From Candidatus Coprenecus merdipullorum (GTDB taxonomy: Bacteria; Bacteroidota; Bacteroidia; Bacteroidales; UBA932): a stretch of 34,211 bases of DNA. The notes under the pieces are model-generated. The model had not been told where the DNA came from, ran no database searches, and saw only the letters and a list, made by a program, of their open reading frames with translations. The stretch spans positions 1 to 34,211 of the forward strand of contig DWYD01000108.1 in NCBI GenBank assembly GCA_019118865.1. The letters run 5' to 3'. Position numbers and translations under genes: made by a program. This document shows, in pieces, positions 1 through 9,891 of this stretch. How positions within the stretch are numbered: the stretch's first letter is position 1; each line of letters begins with the position of its first letter.

Positions 1-1125
1 GCAATGAGGGACGCCCTCACGATATTTGACCAGATAGTGGCCTTCTGCGGGAAGGAGGTCCGTTACGAGGACGTCATCCGCGACCTCAATGTTCTGGATT
101 ACGAGTATTATTTCAAGATAACAGACTATTCCCTGAACGGAGACTACACCTCCTCACTTCTGCTCTTCGATGAGATTCTGTCCAAGGGATTCAATGCCCT
201 CTACTTCGTATCGGGCCTGAGCTCCCACCTCCGGGATCTCCTGGTCTGCAAGAACTCTCACGGCTCGGCCCTGCTGTCGCTGCCTCCCTCGCTCATCGAG
301 CGGTACCGGGAACAGGCGGAAAGGTGCTCCGTCCAGTTTATTTTCTCCTCGCTCAATATCACAATGTCATGCGAGGCGTCCTACCGCCAGAGCGGCAACC
401 AGCGGCTGCTCATCGAGTTCGCCCTGATGCGGCTGGCGGAGAAGGCGGTTGCGGCCCGACAGCCTCAGCCGGCAGCACAGCAAACCGCCGCACAACAGAC
501 TGCACCGACGGCAAGCACGGCAGCTCCGGTAGACCGGACTCCGAAACCGGAACGCTCAGCTCCGGCACCGGCTTCCCCAGCCCCCGCACCGGTTCCTGAG
601 CCTGCTCCCGCCGAAACCCAGAAACAGCCGGTTCAGCCCCGCCCCACTGCAAAACTCCCTGGTTTGTCCCTCAAGAGCCTGATTTCCCAGGCAGAGCAAC
701 AGAGTGCAACAGGAACTGCCGCAGATACTGCCTCACTGGCCGATACCCCCCTGACCTTCGAGTCCATGATGAACGCCTGGCAGGCCCTGGCCGACCGGGA
801 AAAGTCCTCGGGCCGCAGTTCACTGGCCACTGCCATGCTGCATCGCAGTCCCGGCATAGATATTGATACTGCCGTTCTGACTTTTTTTGTGAGCAACAGC
901 GCCCAGCAGGAATGGATCCGTGAGAAAGCCCTCACGAGAATGGAAGCAGCCCTGCGCAAGGAACTGAGAAACTCCAAAGTGAAAATAAACGTCCAGATCT
1001 ACGAATCCCTCGCCGGAAAGAAGGACTCTACGCCCTATATGCCGGTGGACAAGGCCAAATTCCTGGCTGCCAAGCAGCCGGAACTTAACGAACTGGTCAA
1101 GGATCTGGAATTGGATGTAAAATAA
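1..1125 (+). CDS. dnaX: DNA polymerase III subunit gamma/tau, C-terminal part (5' truncated by window edge)
   Basis: Frame is open to base 1. Contains FDQIVAF...VLDYEYYFKITDYSL, typical of the DnaX clamp-loader region, then a Pro/Ala/Gln-rich linker and a C-terminal domain. Confidence 0.88.
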   Translation, partial: AMRDALTIFDQIVAFCGKEVRYEDVIRDLNVLDYEYYFKITDYSLNGDYTSSLLLFDEILSKGFNALYFVSGLSSHLRDLLVCKNSHGSALLSLPPSLIERYREQAERCSVQFIFSSLNITMSCEASYRQSGNQRLLIEFALMRLAEKAVAARQPQPAAQQTAAQQTAPTASTAAPVDRTPKPERSAPAPASPAPAPVPEPAPAETQKQPVQPRPTAKLPGLSLKSLISQAEQQSATGTAADTASLADTPLTFESMMNAWQALADREKSSGRSSLATAMLHRSPGIDIDTAVLTFFVSNSAQQEWIREKALTRMEAALRKELRNSKVKINVQIYESLAGKKDSTPYMPVDKAKFLAAKQPELNELVKDLELDVK

Positions 1126-1146
1126 TAACAGAACACACTACCGACA

Positions 1147-1893
1147 ATGAAACTATACAGCGAGAACCTGGTAAAAAAATACGGCGCCCGGACAGTAGTA
1201 AAGGGCGTATCCATAAATGTCGAACAAGGAGAAATCGTGGGTCTGCTCGGACCCAACGGAGCCGGCAAGACCACGAGTTTCTACATGATTACCGGTCTGA
1301 TCAAGCCCAATGACGGCCACATCTTCCTCGACAACGAGGAGATTACCGACCTGCCTATGTACCGCCGTGCCCAGAAAGGTCTGGGATACCTGGCTCAGGA
1401 AGCGTCGGTCTTCCGCAAAATGTCTGTTGAGAACAACATCATGTCCGTCATGGAGTTCTCCAGATTCTCAAAAAAGGAAAGACGCGAGCGTCTGGAATCC
1501 CTGATAGACGAATTCGGACTGGCCAAAGTCCGCAAAAGCTACGGAATACAGCTCTCGGGAGGCGAGCGCCGGCGCTGCGAGATAGCCCGCGCACTGGCCA
1601 TTGACCCCAAATTCATCCTCCTGGACGAACCATTCGCTGGAGTCGATCCTATCGCAGTGGAGGACATCCAGCATATCATAGCCAAGCTCAAGACAAAGAA
1701 CATCGGTATCATCATTACCGACCACAACGTCCACGAGACCCTTGCCATTACAGACCGCGCCTATCTCCTGTATGAGGGCAGTATTCTCGAGAGCGGCACC
1801 GCCGAGGAACTGGCATCGAACCCGGAGGTCCGCAAGAAATATCTCGGCCAGAACTTCGAGCTGCGCAAAGCCGTCCTGAGGCCGCGGGAATAA
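1147..1893 (+). CDS. lptB: LPS export ABC transporter ATP-binding protein LptB
   Basis: Walker A GPNGAGKTT, signature LSGGERRR, Walker B ILLDEPFAGVDP, and the LptB-typical YLAQEASVFRKMSVENNI and ITDHNVHETL. Confidence 0.95.
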   Translation: MKLYSENLVKKYGARTVVKGVSINVEQGEIVGLLGPNGAGKTTSFYMITGLIKPNDGHIFLDNEEITDLPMYRRAQKGLGYLAQEASVFRKMSVENNIMSVMEFSRFSKKERRERLESLIDEFGLAKVRKSYGIQLSGGERRRCEIARALAIDPKFILLDEPFAGVDPIAVEDIQHIIAKLKTKNIGIIITDHNVHETLAITDRAYLLYEGSILESGTAEELASNPEVRKKYLGQNFELRKAVLRPRE

Positions 1894-1912
1894 ACCGGCG
1901 GCCGGCAGCGGG

Positions 1913-2401
1913 TCATTCTGCCTGAAGAAGAACCGAGGCCCAGACAGCGATGCCCTCCTCGCGGCCAGTGAAGCCGAGGTGCTCGGTAGTCGTAGCCTTG
2001 ACCGATATCTGAGAAACGTCCACGCCTAGTACACCTGCTACAGTCTCCCGCATCCGGACGATGAACGGAGCCAGTTTCGGACGCTGGGCCGCGATGGTAA
2101 TATCGGCATTGGCCACCGCATAGCCACGGGAACGGACCAGGGCGTCCACCCGCTGCAGCAGGATCTTGCTGTCTATGCCGCGGTAATCCTCGGAAGTATC
2201 CGGGAAATGCTGACCGATATCGCCGAGAGCCAGGGCCCCGAGCATGGCGTCACAGAGAGCGTGGATGGCCACATCCCCGTCCGAATGGGCTATACAGCCT
2301 TTAGAGTGCGGAATCCTCACCCCGCCGAGCCACAGCTCCAGCCCCTCGCCGAGGGCATGCACGTCATAGCCGTGACCTATTCTGAATGGGAGAATACTCA
2401 T
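1913..2401 (-). CDS. ispF: 2-C-methyl-D-erythritol 2,4-cyclodiphosphate synthase
   Basis: [39 protein letters not shown] and [20 protein letters not shown] motifs. Confidence 0.96.
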   Translation of the reverse strand: MSILPFRIGHGYDVHALGEGLELWLGGVRIPHSKGCIAHSDGDVAIHALCDAMLGALALGDIGQHFPDTSEDYRGIDSKILLQRVDALVRSRGYAVANADITIAAQRPKLAPFIVRMRETVAGVLGVDVSQISVKATTTEHLGFTGREEGIAVWASVLLQAE

Positions 2402-2430
2402 TATTCGCTTATTTTAATACGGATTGAGCA

Positions 2431-2438
2431 CAAATGTA
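2431..2438 (-). promoter_or_regulatory. Bacteroidota -7 box TACATTTG upstream of ispF
   Basis: Matches TAnnTTTG, ~30 nt before ATG 2401. Confidence 0.5.
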
Positions 2439-2460
2439 AACAAAAAAACCTCGAAAACCT

Positions 2461-2468
2461 TATATTTG
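2461..2468 (+). promoter_or_regulatory. Bacteroidota -7 box TATATTTG upstream of yfcE-like gene
   Basis: Matches TAnnTTTG, ~32 nt before ATG 2500. Confidence 0.55.
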
Positions 2469-2499
2469 TCCGTACTAACAGAATCAGACCCTCACACCA

Positions 2500-2997
2500 A
2501 TGTATATAGGCATTATTTCAGACACCCACTGCTGGTTCGACGACCCGCTGAAAAAGTTCCTCGAGCCGGTGGACGAGATATGGCACGCGGGGGACTTCGG
2601 CAACGAGGAGACCCTGCTGCAAATTGCGGATTTCAAGCCGCTCAAAGGAGTCTACGGCAACTGCGACGGCACGCAGGTCCGCGGCAGAGTCCCGTACACA
2701 CAGTTTTTCGAGTGCGGGGGAAAGAGGGTGCTGATGATGCACATCGGAGGCTATCCCGGACGGTACGACTACAAGGCCTTCCAGCTCATCAACGCCCATC
2801 TGCCCGATATCTTCGTCTGCGGGCACTCCCACATCCTCAAAGTCATCTTCGACAAGAAATACAACATGCTCACCGTCAATCCAGGTGCCGCCGGCATCCA
2901 GGGCTTCCACCAGGTGAGGACAGCTATAAGGGTCCACATCGACGACGGGAATATTCACGGCATGGAGATTGGAGAATGGCCCAGATTTGTCAAATAA
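2500..2997 (+). CDS. YfcE/MJ0936-family metallophosphoesterase
   Basis: IGIISDTH, HAGDF, GNCD, MHIGG and CGHSH metallophosphoesterase motifs in order. Confidence 0.9.
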   Translation: MYIGIISDTHCWFDDPLKKFLEPVDEIWHAGDFGNEETLLQIADFKPLKGVYGNCDGTQVRGRVPYTQFFECGGKRVLMMHIGGYPGRYDYKAFQLINAHLPDIFVCGHSHILKVIFDKKYNMLTVNPGAAGIQGFHQVRTAIRVHIDDGNIHGMEIGEWPRFVK

Positions 2998-3045
2998 TCA
3001 CTATATTTACACTCGTTTTTGAGAATCATCAACCTACAAACACAA

Positions 3046-5502
3046 ATGAAACGCAACTTTCTAATAATCACAGCATTCTTCTGCATGACCGCGACTGCCG
3101 CATGGTCACAGCAGACTCCGGTGACCGAGGCCAACTACGAGCTGGCCGAACGGTTCTCGACCAATAAGGTCAACAGTATGGTTTTCTCACAGAACATACG
3201 TCCGTCATGGTTCCCCAACTCGGACAAGTTCTGGTATCAGTGGAAAAGCCACGAGGGTATCAACTACTGGATTGTAGACCCCGCGGCCAAGACCAAGACA
3301 GCCGTCTTCGACATGGACAAGCTCGCCATGGAGCTGACATCCATCATCAAGGATCCTTTCGATGCCCAGCACATTCCTTTCAGGAACTTCAGGCTCAAGG
3401 ACGACAAGACCTTCACCTTTGAGATTCCTTCTACCGTGGAACAGCCCGTAAAAGACGACAAGGACACCTCCGCCGCAGCCAAAAAGAATCCCAAGATGGA
3501 GAAAAAGACCTTCCGCTTCGAATACGACATCGCCACCAGGAAGCTGACCGACGTGTCCGACCAGGAGAAGAAGAAAGACTTCCCCCGCTGGGCCAACATC
3601 GCACCCGACAGCAGCTACGTCATCTATGCCAAGGGCTACAACCTCTACTACATGGACATGGAGAACCTCCGCAAGGCCATGGAGGATGATAAGGATTCCA
3701 CTATCGTAGAGTACGCCCTCACCACTGACGGAACCAAGGACGTGCCCTACGGCGGCAACAGCTACTCCGGTATCGACGACAGGGACACCAGCAGGAGATA
3801 CTCCGCATGGGGACAGTGGTCTCCCGACTCCAGGCACTTCATCATGGAGAAGTACGACACGAGCAATATCGGTGAGCTCTGGGTGATCAACTCCACCGCC
3901 GAGCCCCGTCCCAAGCTCGAGACCTACAAGTACCAGATGCCCGGAGAGCCCGGCCCCAAGAGCTATCTGATGCTCTTCGACATGCAGGACAAATCTTCCA
4001 AAGTACTCGACGTCTGGGCTTTCAAGGACCAGACCGTAAGCATCCACAGCAAGCCCTACACCACCAAGGACAGGTACAAGGACTATGTGGCTCCCGAGTG
4101 GCTCGGTGACTCCTCGTCCTTCTACTTCACCCGCACCAGCCGCGACGAGCACCGTGTGGACATCTGCCGCTACTGGCTCGACACCGACTCCGTCCAGGTA
4201 CTGATCGAGGAGCGTCTGAACACCTACATCGACGTATGCGACTTCGAGCTTCTGAAGGACGGCCGGATCGTAATGCGCTCGGAGCGCAACGGCTGGGCCC
4301 AGCTCTACCTGCATGACAGCGACGGAGAGCTGATCCGTCCTCTTACAGAAGGCGCATACCACGTTTCCGCCATCATGGGAGTGGACGAGAAGGGCGGCAC
4401 AGTATTCTTCACCGCCAACGGCTATGACAAGAACGAGAACCCCTACTACAACCACCTATTCCGCGTCGGCCTCGACGGCTCCGGAGTGAAGATGCTCAAC
4501 CCTGGGAACTTCTACAACAACAGCTGGATGCCAGATGACCTGAAATACTTCGTAAACAATGCTTCCAGAGTAGACTCCGCTCCCGCCAACGCTCTCTACA
4601 GCGCCAACGGAACCAAGATCATGGACCTCGAGACCTGCGACCTGAGCCTCCTCTTCCAGGCCGGATATCAGTATCCCGAGATATTCAAGGCCAAGGCCGC
4701 TGACGGCGTCACAGACCTCTGGGGCGTCATCTACAAACCCTTCGACTTCGACTCCACCAAGCTCTACCCCATCATCGAGTACGTATATCCCGGTCCTCAG
4801 GTAGAGTCCACCAACTACACCTGGAGCGCAGGTCTGACCCGTACCGACCGCCTGGCACAGCTCGGATTCATCGTCGTTACAGTAGGACACAGGGGAGGCC
4901 ACCCCGACCGCTCGAAATGGTATCACAACTTCGGCTACGGCAACATGCGCTACTATCCCCTCGCTGACCACAAATACGTAATCCAGAACCTTGCCGCCGA
5001 GCGCAAGTACATGGACATCAATAAAGTCGGCATCCACGGCCACTCCGGCGGCGGATTCATGTCCACAGCAGCCATACTCACCTATCCTGACTTCTACAAG
5101 GCCGCCGTTTCATGTGCCGGCAACCACGACAACAACATCTATAACCGCTGGTGGAGCGAGACCCATCACGGGGTGAAGGAAAAAGTATCCGCCGACGGCG
5201 ACACCACGTTCAGCTACAGCATAGAGGCCAACCACGAGTTCGCCAAAAACCTCAAGGGTCATCTCATGCTCGTACACGGTGACATGGACAACAACGTCCA
5301 TCCCGCCAACACTATCCGTGTAGCCGACGCCCTCATCCGCGCCAACAAGCGTTTCGAGATGCTCTATCTGCCCGGTCAGCGCCACGGCTTCGGCGACATG
5401 AACGAATACTTCTTCTGGAGGATGGCCGACTTCTTCAGCCGCTGGCTCATAGGCGACTGCGAGGAGGACGTGGACATCAGTCAGCTCAACAACGACCTGT
5501 AA
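3046..5502 (+). CDS. S9 family peptidase (dipeptidyl peptidase IV-like), secreted
   Basis: ATG at 3046 gives a signal peptide (MKRNFLIITAFFCMTATAAWS). Beta-propeller region, then GHSGGGFMS nucleophile elbow, MDNNVHP and RHGF catalytic residues. The ORF track's 3019 start is a TTG further upstream. Confidence 0.93.
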   Translation: MKRNFLIITAFFCMTATAAWSQQTPVTEANYELAERFSTNKVNSMVFSQNIRPSWFPNSDKFWYQWKSHEGINYWIVDPAAKTKTAVFDMDKLAMELTSIIKDPFDAQHIPFRNFRLKDDKTFTFEIPSTVEQPVKDDKDTSAAAKKNPKMEKKTFRFEYDIATRKLTDVSDQEKKKDFPRWANIAPDSSYVIYAKGYNLYYMDMENLRKAMEDDKDSTIVEYALTTDGTKDVPYGGNSYSGIDDRDTSRRYSAWGQWSPDSRHFIMEKYDTSNIGELWVINSTAEPRPKLETYKYQMPGEPGPKSYLMLFDMQDKSSKVLDVWAFKDQTVSIHSKPYTTKDRYKDYVAPEWLGDSSSFYFTRTSRDEHRVDICRYWLDTDSVQVLIEERLNTYIDVCDFELLKDGRIVMRSERNGWAQLYLHDSDGELIRPLTEGAYHVSAIMGVDEKGGTVFFTANGYDKNENPYYNHLFRVGLDGSGVKMLNPGNFYNNSWMPDDLKYFVNNASRVDSAPANALYSANGTKIMDLETCDLSLLFQAGYQYPEIFKAKAADGVTDLWGVIYKPFDFDSTKLYPIIEYVYPGPQVESTNYTWSAGLTRTDRLAQLGFIVVTVGHRGGHPDRSKWYHNFGYGNMRYYPLADHKYVIQNLAAERKYMDINKVGIHGHSGGGFMSTAAILTYPDFYKAAVSCAGNHDNNIYNRWWSETHHGVKEKVSADGDTTFSYSIEANHEFAKNLKGHLMLVHGDMDNNVHPANTIRVADALIRANKRFEMLYLPGQRHGFGDMNEYFFWRMADFFSRWLIGDCEEDVDISQLNNDL

Positions 5503-5515
5503 TCCGCCACAAGGA

Positions 5516-6508
5516 ATGAAATCCATCCTCGGAATAGGCAACGCCCTTACCGACATACTCGCAGTGCTCCCCGACGACAGTCTGCTCCGGCAGTTCCACC
5601 TGCCGGTGGGGAGCATGCAGCATGTCGACAAGGAGACAGGCAATAAAATCTGGCAGGTACTCAAGAAAATGGGAGCGCAGTACGTGGCAGGCGGAGCGGC
5701 CGGCAACACCATCACCGGCACCGCCGTGTTCGGAATGCCCTCGGGATTTATCGGCAAGGTAGGAGACGACGAGGTCGGCGCCCTCTACCGCTCGGACCAG
5801 GAGCGCAACGGCATCAAGTCGATACTCCTGACCGGCAGGGAGGACTCCGGAAGAGCCTCCGTCTTCATCACTCCTCCTAACGCCGAAAGGACATTCGCCA
5901 CCTACCTCGGCGCCGCGCTTGAGCTCTGCCCCGAGGATCTGAAGCCGGAGTATTTCACAGGATACGATTATTTCTTCATAGAAGGATACTTAGTGCAGAA
6001 CCAGCAGCTCCTGAGGCAGGCCGTCAGGCTTGCCCGGGAGGCCGGCTGCTACATCGCCATAGACATGGCGTCATACAATGTAGTGGAGTCCAACGACACC
6101 TTCCTCCACGACATCGTGGAGCAGTACGTCGACATAGTCTTCGCCAACGAGACCGAGGCCGGAAGCTTCACCCGGCACGAGCCCCGCGAGGCCGTGGACA
6201 TCATCTCCGACATGTGCGACATCGCTGTCGTAAAAATAGGCGCCAAGGGTTCCTACATCAGGAGCGGGGACGAATTTCACCACATCGAAGCCTGCCCGGC
6301 CGATGTCAAGGACGCTACCGGAGCCGGAGACCTGTATGCCGCAGGTTTCCTCTACGCCCATGCACTGGGTATGCCGCTGGACATCTGCGGACGCGTAGGC
6401 TCCATCACCGCCTCCAAGGTAGTGGAGGTGGTGGGACCCAAGATAGACATTCCGCGATGGAAAGCCGCCAAAAGGGAAATACGTGCGCTGATTGCCGAGA
6501 ATTTATAA
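5516..6508 (+). CDS. PfkB-family carbohydrate/adenosine kinase
   Basis: GGAAGNT, GKVGDDEVG and the C-terminal PfkB signature DATGAGDLYAAGFLY. Confidence 0.92.
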   Translation: MKSILGIGNALTDILAVLPDDSLLRQFHLPVGSMQHVDKETGNKIWQVLKKMGAQYVAGGAAGNTITGTAVFGMPSGFIGKVGDDEVGALYRSDQERNGIKSILLTGREDSGRASVFITPPNAERTFATYLGAALELCPEDLKPEYFTGYDYFFIEGYLVQNQQLLRQAVRLAREAGCYIAIDMASYNVVESNDTFLHDIVEQYVDIVFANETEAGSFTRHEPREAVDIISDMCDIAVVKIGAKGSYIRSGDEFHHIEACPADVKDATGAGDLYAAGFLYAHALGMPLDICGRVGSITASKVVEVVGPKIDIPRWKAAKREIRALIAENL

Positions 6509-8314
6509 TTCCAGCATCTTCTTAACAGGCGACGCTGCCTTCTGAGCTGTCTCGGAGGGCAGCGTTACTGTTTTGCGCGGGTTCTGATGCAGCAGGGTCT
6601 CGAAGAGAGAGAGCAGGGTCACCTTCTTCATGTCCTCGCAGACGAGAGTCTCCGACAGGGGGATAAGTTCCTTTCCGGGCGCTTCCTGACTGAGGCGGTG
6701 CATCACTCCCAGTTCCGTAGCTATGACGAACTGACTGCGCTCCGACTCCCGGACGTGGCGTATGATGCCGGAGGTGGAATAGAAGAAGCAGCGGGGATTG
6801 CCGGTAATCTTCGGATCTGCAGAGCAGGCCGCCTCCGGATGGATCAGAATCTCGGCCTCGGGATACTTGGCCAGGGCCTCCTCCACCAGTCTGGAGGTGA
6901 TGCGCTCGTGCACGTGGCAGCAGCCTTTCCAGAGTTCCATTCTGAGCCCCGTGACGGAATTTACGTATGCGCCCAGATTGCGGTCGGGGACGAAGAGGAT
7001 ACTTCTGCCCTGAGCCCCTGCCGCCACTGCCTCAGCCACTTTCACGGCATTGGCCGATGTACAGCAGATGTCTGCAGCAGCCTTGGTCCGGGCATCGGTA
7101 TTGACATAGGAGATGACCGTACCGTCCGGATGACGTTTCTTCCAGGCCTGCAGGTCCTCCCCCTCTATGCTGTCTGCCAGCGAGCATCCGGCGTCAGGCA
7201 CCGGAAGGAGGACCGTCTTTCCGGGGGAAAGCACGGCGGCTGTCTCGGCCATGAACCTCACGCCGCAGAACACGATCATATCCGCGTCTGTCTGAGCGGC
7301 CTTGCGGGAAAGTTCGAGAGAGTCTCCCACAAAGTCCGCAACATCCTGCACCTCTGCGGGCACATAATAGTGAGCCAGTATCACGGCATTGTACCTGTGC
7401 TTCATCTCCATTATAGCCTTTGTCAGATATTCCGGAGTAAGCTGGATATTCATACTGATGTCCAAGGCCTTGACGGTGTGCGTAAGAGCCCCGACGCTGA
7501 TGAAGTCCACCCCTGTCTGCGCCACTTCGCGCACCCTGCCGAGAGTCATGTTGCCTGATGCCTCGGTCTTGGCCCTGCCGCCGATAATATTCACTGCATC
7601 GCGCATCATGGGAGTGGACATATTGTCCAGCATGATGATGTCAGCCCTGGCGTCAAGAGCCTCCTTGACCTCGTCAAGCGTGGTGGCCTCGACTTCTACC
7701 TTTATACTTGAGGGCACCCTGGCACGCACCTGTTCCACGGCCCGGGCTATCGAACCGGCCATCTTGATGTGGTTGTCCTTGATCATGGCCATGTCGTACA
7801 GTCCCATGCGGTGATTGGTGCCGCCTCCGTCCTTTACAGCCATCTTATCGGTGACTCTCATTCCCGGGGCGGTCTTGCGCGTATCGAGCAGACGGGTATG
7901 CGTGCCCTTGAGCTCAGCCACGTACTTCGCGGTCTCGGTAGCTATACCGGACATCCTCTGAAAAAAGTTAAGTGCCGTCCTCTCCGCCTTGAGCAGAGCC
8001 GGATAGCTGCCTTCCACACGGAGTATCACATCCCCCTTGCTCACCCTGTCCCCGTCATGGAGCATCGGTGTCAGCACTATGTCATTCTGGAAACGGCGGA
8101 ATACCCTTTCCACTATCGGAAGGCCGGAGATGACCCCGTCAGCCTTGGCCGTCATGGTGGCCACTGCCGCTGTAGACTCCGGAATAATCGAGTCTGTGGT
8201 AACGTCTCCCGAGGCTATGTCCTCGTCAATTGCCAGATCTATCAATCTGTCCACCAGTTCTTCCCGGCGGAGCTGCTCTGTCGTCATATCTTTCTGTATT
8301 TTATTGTTGTTCAT
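6503..8314 (-). CDS. nadC-nadA: Fused nicotinate-nucleotide pyrophosphorylase (NadC) - quinolinate synthase (NadA)
   Basis: One 603-aa ORF. Residues ~10-290 carry NadC motifs (GDVTTDSI, LDTRKTAPGMR, KDGGGTNHRMGLYDMAMIKDNH, DFISVGALTH). Residues ~300-603 carry NadA motifs (ILAHYYVPAEVQDVADFVGDSL, FCGVRFMAETA, GCCHVHE, LVCEDMKK), with three candidate cluster Cys positions kept. Confidence 0.93.
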   Translation of the reverse strand: MNNNKIQKDMTTEQLRREELVDRLIDLAIDEDIASGDVTTDSIIPESTAAVATMTAKADGVISGLPIVERVFRRFQNDIVLTPMLHDGDRVSKGDVILRVEGSYPALLKAERTALNFFQRMSGIATETAKYVAELKGTHTRLLDTRKTAPGMRVTDKMAVKDGGGTNHRMGLYDMAMIKDNHIKMAGSIARAVEQVRARVPSSIKVEVEATTLDEVKEALDARADIIMLDNMSTPMMRDAVNIIGGRAKTEASGNMTLGRVREVAQTGVDFISVGALTHTVKALDISMNIQLTPEYLTKAIMEMKHRYNAVILAHYYVPAEVQDVADFVGDSLELSRKAAQTDADMIVFCGVRFMAETAAVLSPGKTVLLPVPDAGCSLADSIEGEDLQAWKKRHPDGTVISYVNTDARTKAAADICCTSANAVKVAEAVAAGAQGRSILFVPDRNLGAYVNSVTGLRMELWKGCCHVHERITSRLVEEALAKYPEAEILIHPEAACSADPKITGNPRCFFYSTSGIIRHVRESERSQFVIATELGVMHRLSQEAPGKELIPLSETLVCEDMKKVTLLSLFETLLHQNPRKTVTLPSETAQKAASPVKKMLEL

Positions 8315-9866
8315 TTACTTTTCTTGTAGACAGCTTTTCTCCTGCCCGCTGCACTGTATGCACTGCAAACTCTTCCCGCAACTGCGGATAGTCCTCCCTG
8401 TAATGCCCTCCGCGGCTCTCCCTGCGGAAACGGGCGCCGGTCATAATCAGCCGCGCCACTGTCAGCAGCTTGCGTGAAGCCTCGTTGTAGTACTCGTTCC
8501 GCTCGGGGCCCAGCTCCCTCAGCTCCTTCTTCACCAGATTGAGACCCGTGGAGAGCAGCAGCTCCGAACGGATGATGCCGGAGCAGTTGTTCATCATGTG
8601 GGCAATCTGCCGCTTGAGGGCGAAATACCGCTCCGCCTGCGATTCATCCTTATGATAAAGTTTCGTGAAATGAGGAATCCTGTCCAGAGGGCCGGCCTCG
8701 ACCGACCTCTCTATGGCCCTGCGCCCGAACACAAGGCACTCTATCAAAGAATTGGAAGCCAAACGGTTGGCTCCCATTATACCGGTGGAAGCAATCTCTC
8801 CGCACACATAAAGCCGGCTTATATCGGAGCGTCCCCACAGATCCGAGGCCACCCCTCCCACAGTGTAATGAGCAGCAGGGGCGACCGGTATCCTGTCGGT
8901 GAGGTCGTAGCCATACTCAGCGCACTTTGCCAGGATGTTGGGGAAACGGCTGCGAATCTTTTCCGGATCCAGATGCTTCAGGGACAATTCCACATACGGC
9001 CTGTCATCCAGTGCCATCTGCTTGAATATCGACCGGGCCACTATATCCCTCGGAGCCAGCTCCGCCAGCTCGTGTATGGGAAGCATGAACCGCCGTCCTT
9101 CCTTATCCAGAAGGTATGCGCCCTCTCCCCTCACCGCCTCACTTATAAGGAATGCCTTCGGCGAGTCCTCAATATACAGGGATGTAGGATGGAACTGGAT
9201 AAACTCCATGTCGACTATCCGGCAGCCGGCCTTGTAGGCCATGGCGATACCGTCTCCTATCGTAGTCTCAGGATTGGTGGTACGGGTATAGATGGCGGAA
9301 GTACCTCCTGAGGTCAGGAAGGTGTGCTCTGCATAGATAAGTTCCTCGCACCCTTTTTCCTCGTCCCAGCAGCGCACCCCATAGCAGACCCCGTCCTCAG
9401 TCAGAAAGTCGATCACCGACATATTCTCCCTTATCGTTATATTCGAATCGGACTGCACCTTCGATATCAGGAACTCCGTGATATAACGGCCGGTGGAATC
9501 TCCTCCGGCATGGAGAATGCGCTTACGGTGATGCCCGCCCTCCAGACCGAGGGACAGCTTTCCGTTCTCGGTGTCGAACTTCATGCCCTCCGCGATAATC
9601 TCCTTGATACGCTGAGGTCCCTCCTGCACCAGCACCTCCACCGCCCTGTTCTCGCACAGGCCGCGCCCTGCGATAACTGTATCGGTAAAATGAATCTCGG
9701 GATTGTCCTCAATATCGGTAACTGCGGCTATCCCGCCCTGGGCATTGTAGGAGTTGCTGTCCCTCAGGGCCTTTTTAGTGACCACCAGAACAGGGCCGTA
9801 AGCCGATGCCTTATGAGCGGCATACAGTCCCGCCAATCCGGAGCCTATGACCAAATATTTCCACAT
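8301..9866 (-). CDS. nadB: L-aspartate oxidase
   Basis: FAD-binding MWKYLVIGSGLAGLYAAHKA, NSYNAQGGIAAV, FIQFHPTSLY, GEGAYLLDKEGRRFM. ATG at 9866 chosen over the 9932 upstream extension. Overlaps nadCA by 14 nt. Confidence 0.94.
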   Translation of the reverse strand: MWKYLVIGSGLAGLYAAHKASAYGPVLVVTKKALRDSNSYNAQGGIAAVTDIEDNPEIHFTDTVIAGRGLCENRAVEVLVQEGPQRIKEIIAEGMKFDTENGKLSLGLEGGHHRKRILHAGGDSTGRYITEFLISKVQSDSNITIRENMSVIDFLTEDGVCYGVRCWDEEKGCEELIYAEHTFLTSGGTSAIYTRTTNPETTIGDGIAMAYKAGCRIVDMEFIQFHPTSLYIEDSPKAFLISEAVRGEGAYLLDKEGRRFMLPIHELAELAPRDIVARSIFKQMALDDRPYVELSLKHLDPEKIRSRFPNILAKCAEYGYDLTDRIPVAPAAHYTVGGVASDLWGRSDISRLYVCGEIASTGIMGANRLASNSLIECLVFGRRAIERSVEAGPLDRIPHFTKLYHKDESQAERYFALKRQIAHMMNNCSGIIRSELLLSTGLNLVKKELRELGPERNEYYNEASRKLLTVARLIMTGARFRRESRGGHYREDYPQLREEFAVHTVQRAGEKLSTRKVNEQQ

Positions 9867-9891
9867 ATCAACTGCTATTTCAATTTCAATA

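Noticed and set aside
883-905. T7 run in dnaX as a programmed frameshift site (gamma/tau)
   Set aside because: Not an A-AAA-AAG-type slippery heptamer and lies in the C-terminal domain; the frame continues normally to a plausible C-terminus.
2424-3167. 247-aa plus-strand ORF overlapping the phosphoesterase and DPP-IV start
   Set aside because: Wrong-frame translation with no domain; the overlapping yfcE-like frame has full motif support and a promoter box.
3205-4455. 416-aa antisense ORF (and the adjacent 4456-5043 ORF) opposite DPP-IV
   Set aside because: Shadow ORFs caused by strong GC3 bias of the sense gene. The translations are low-complexity V/L/G/D-rich with no recognisable domain, while the sense frame is a clear S9 peptidase.
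6587-7558. 323-aa plus-strand ORF opposite nadC-nadA
   Set aside because: Antisense shadow. The minus-strand frame carries all NadA/NadC motifs.
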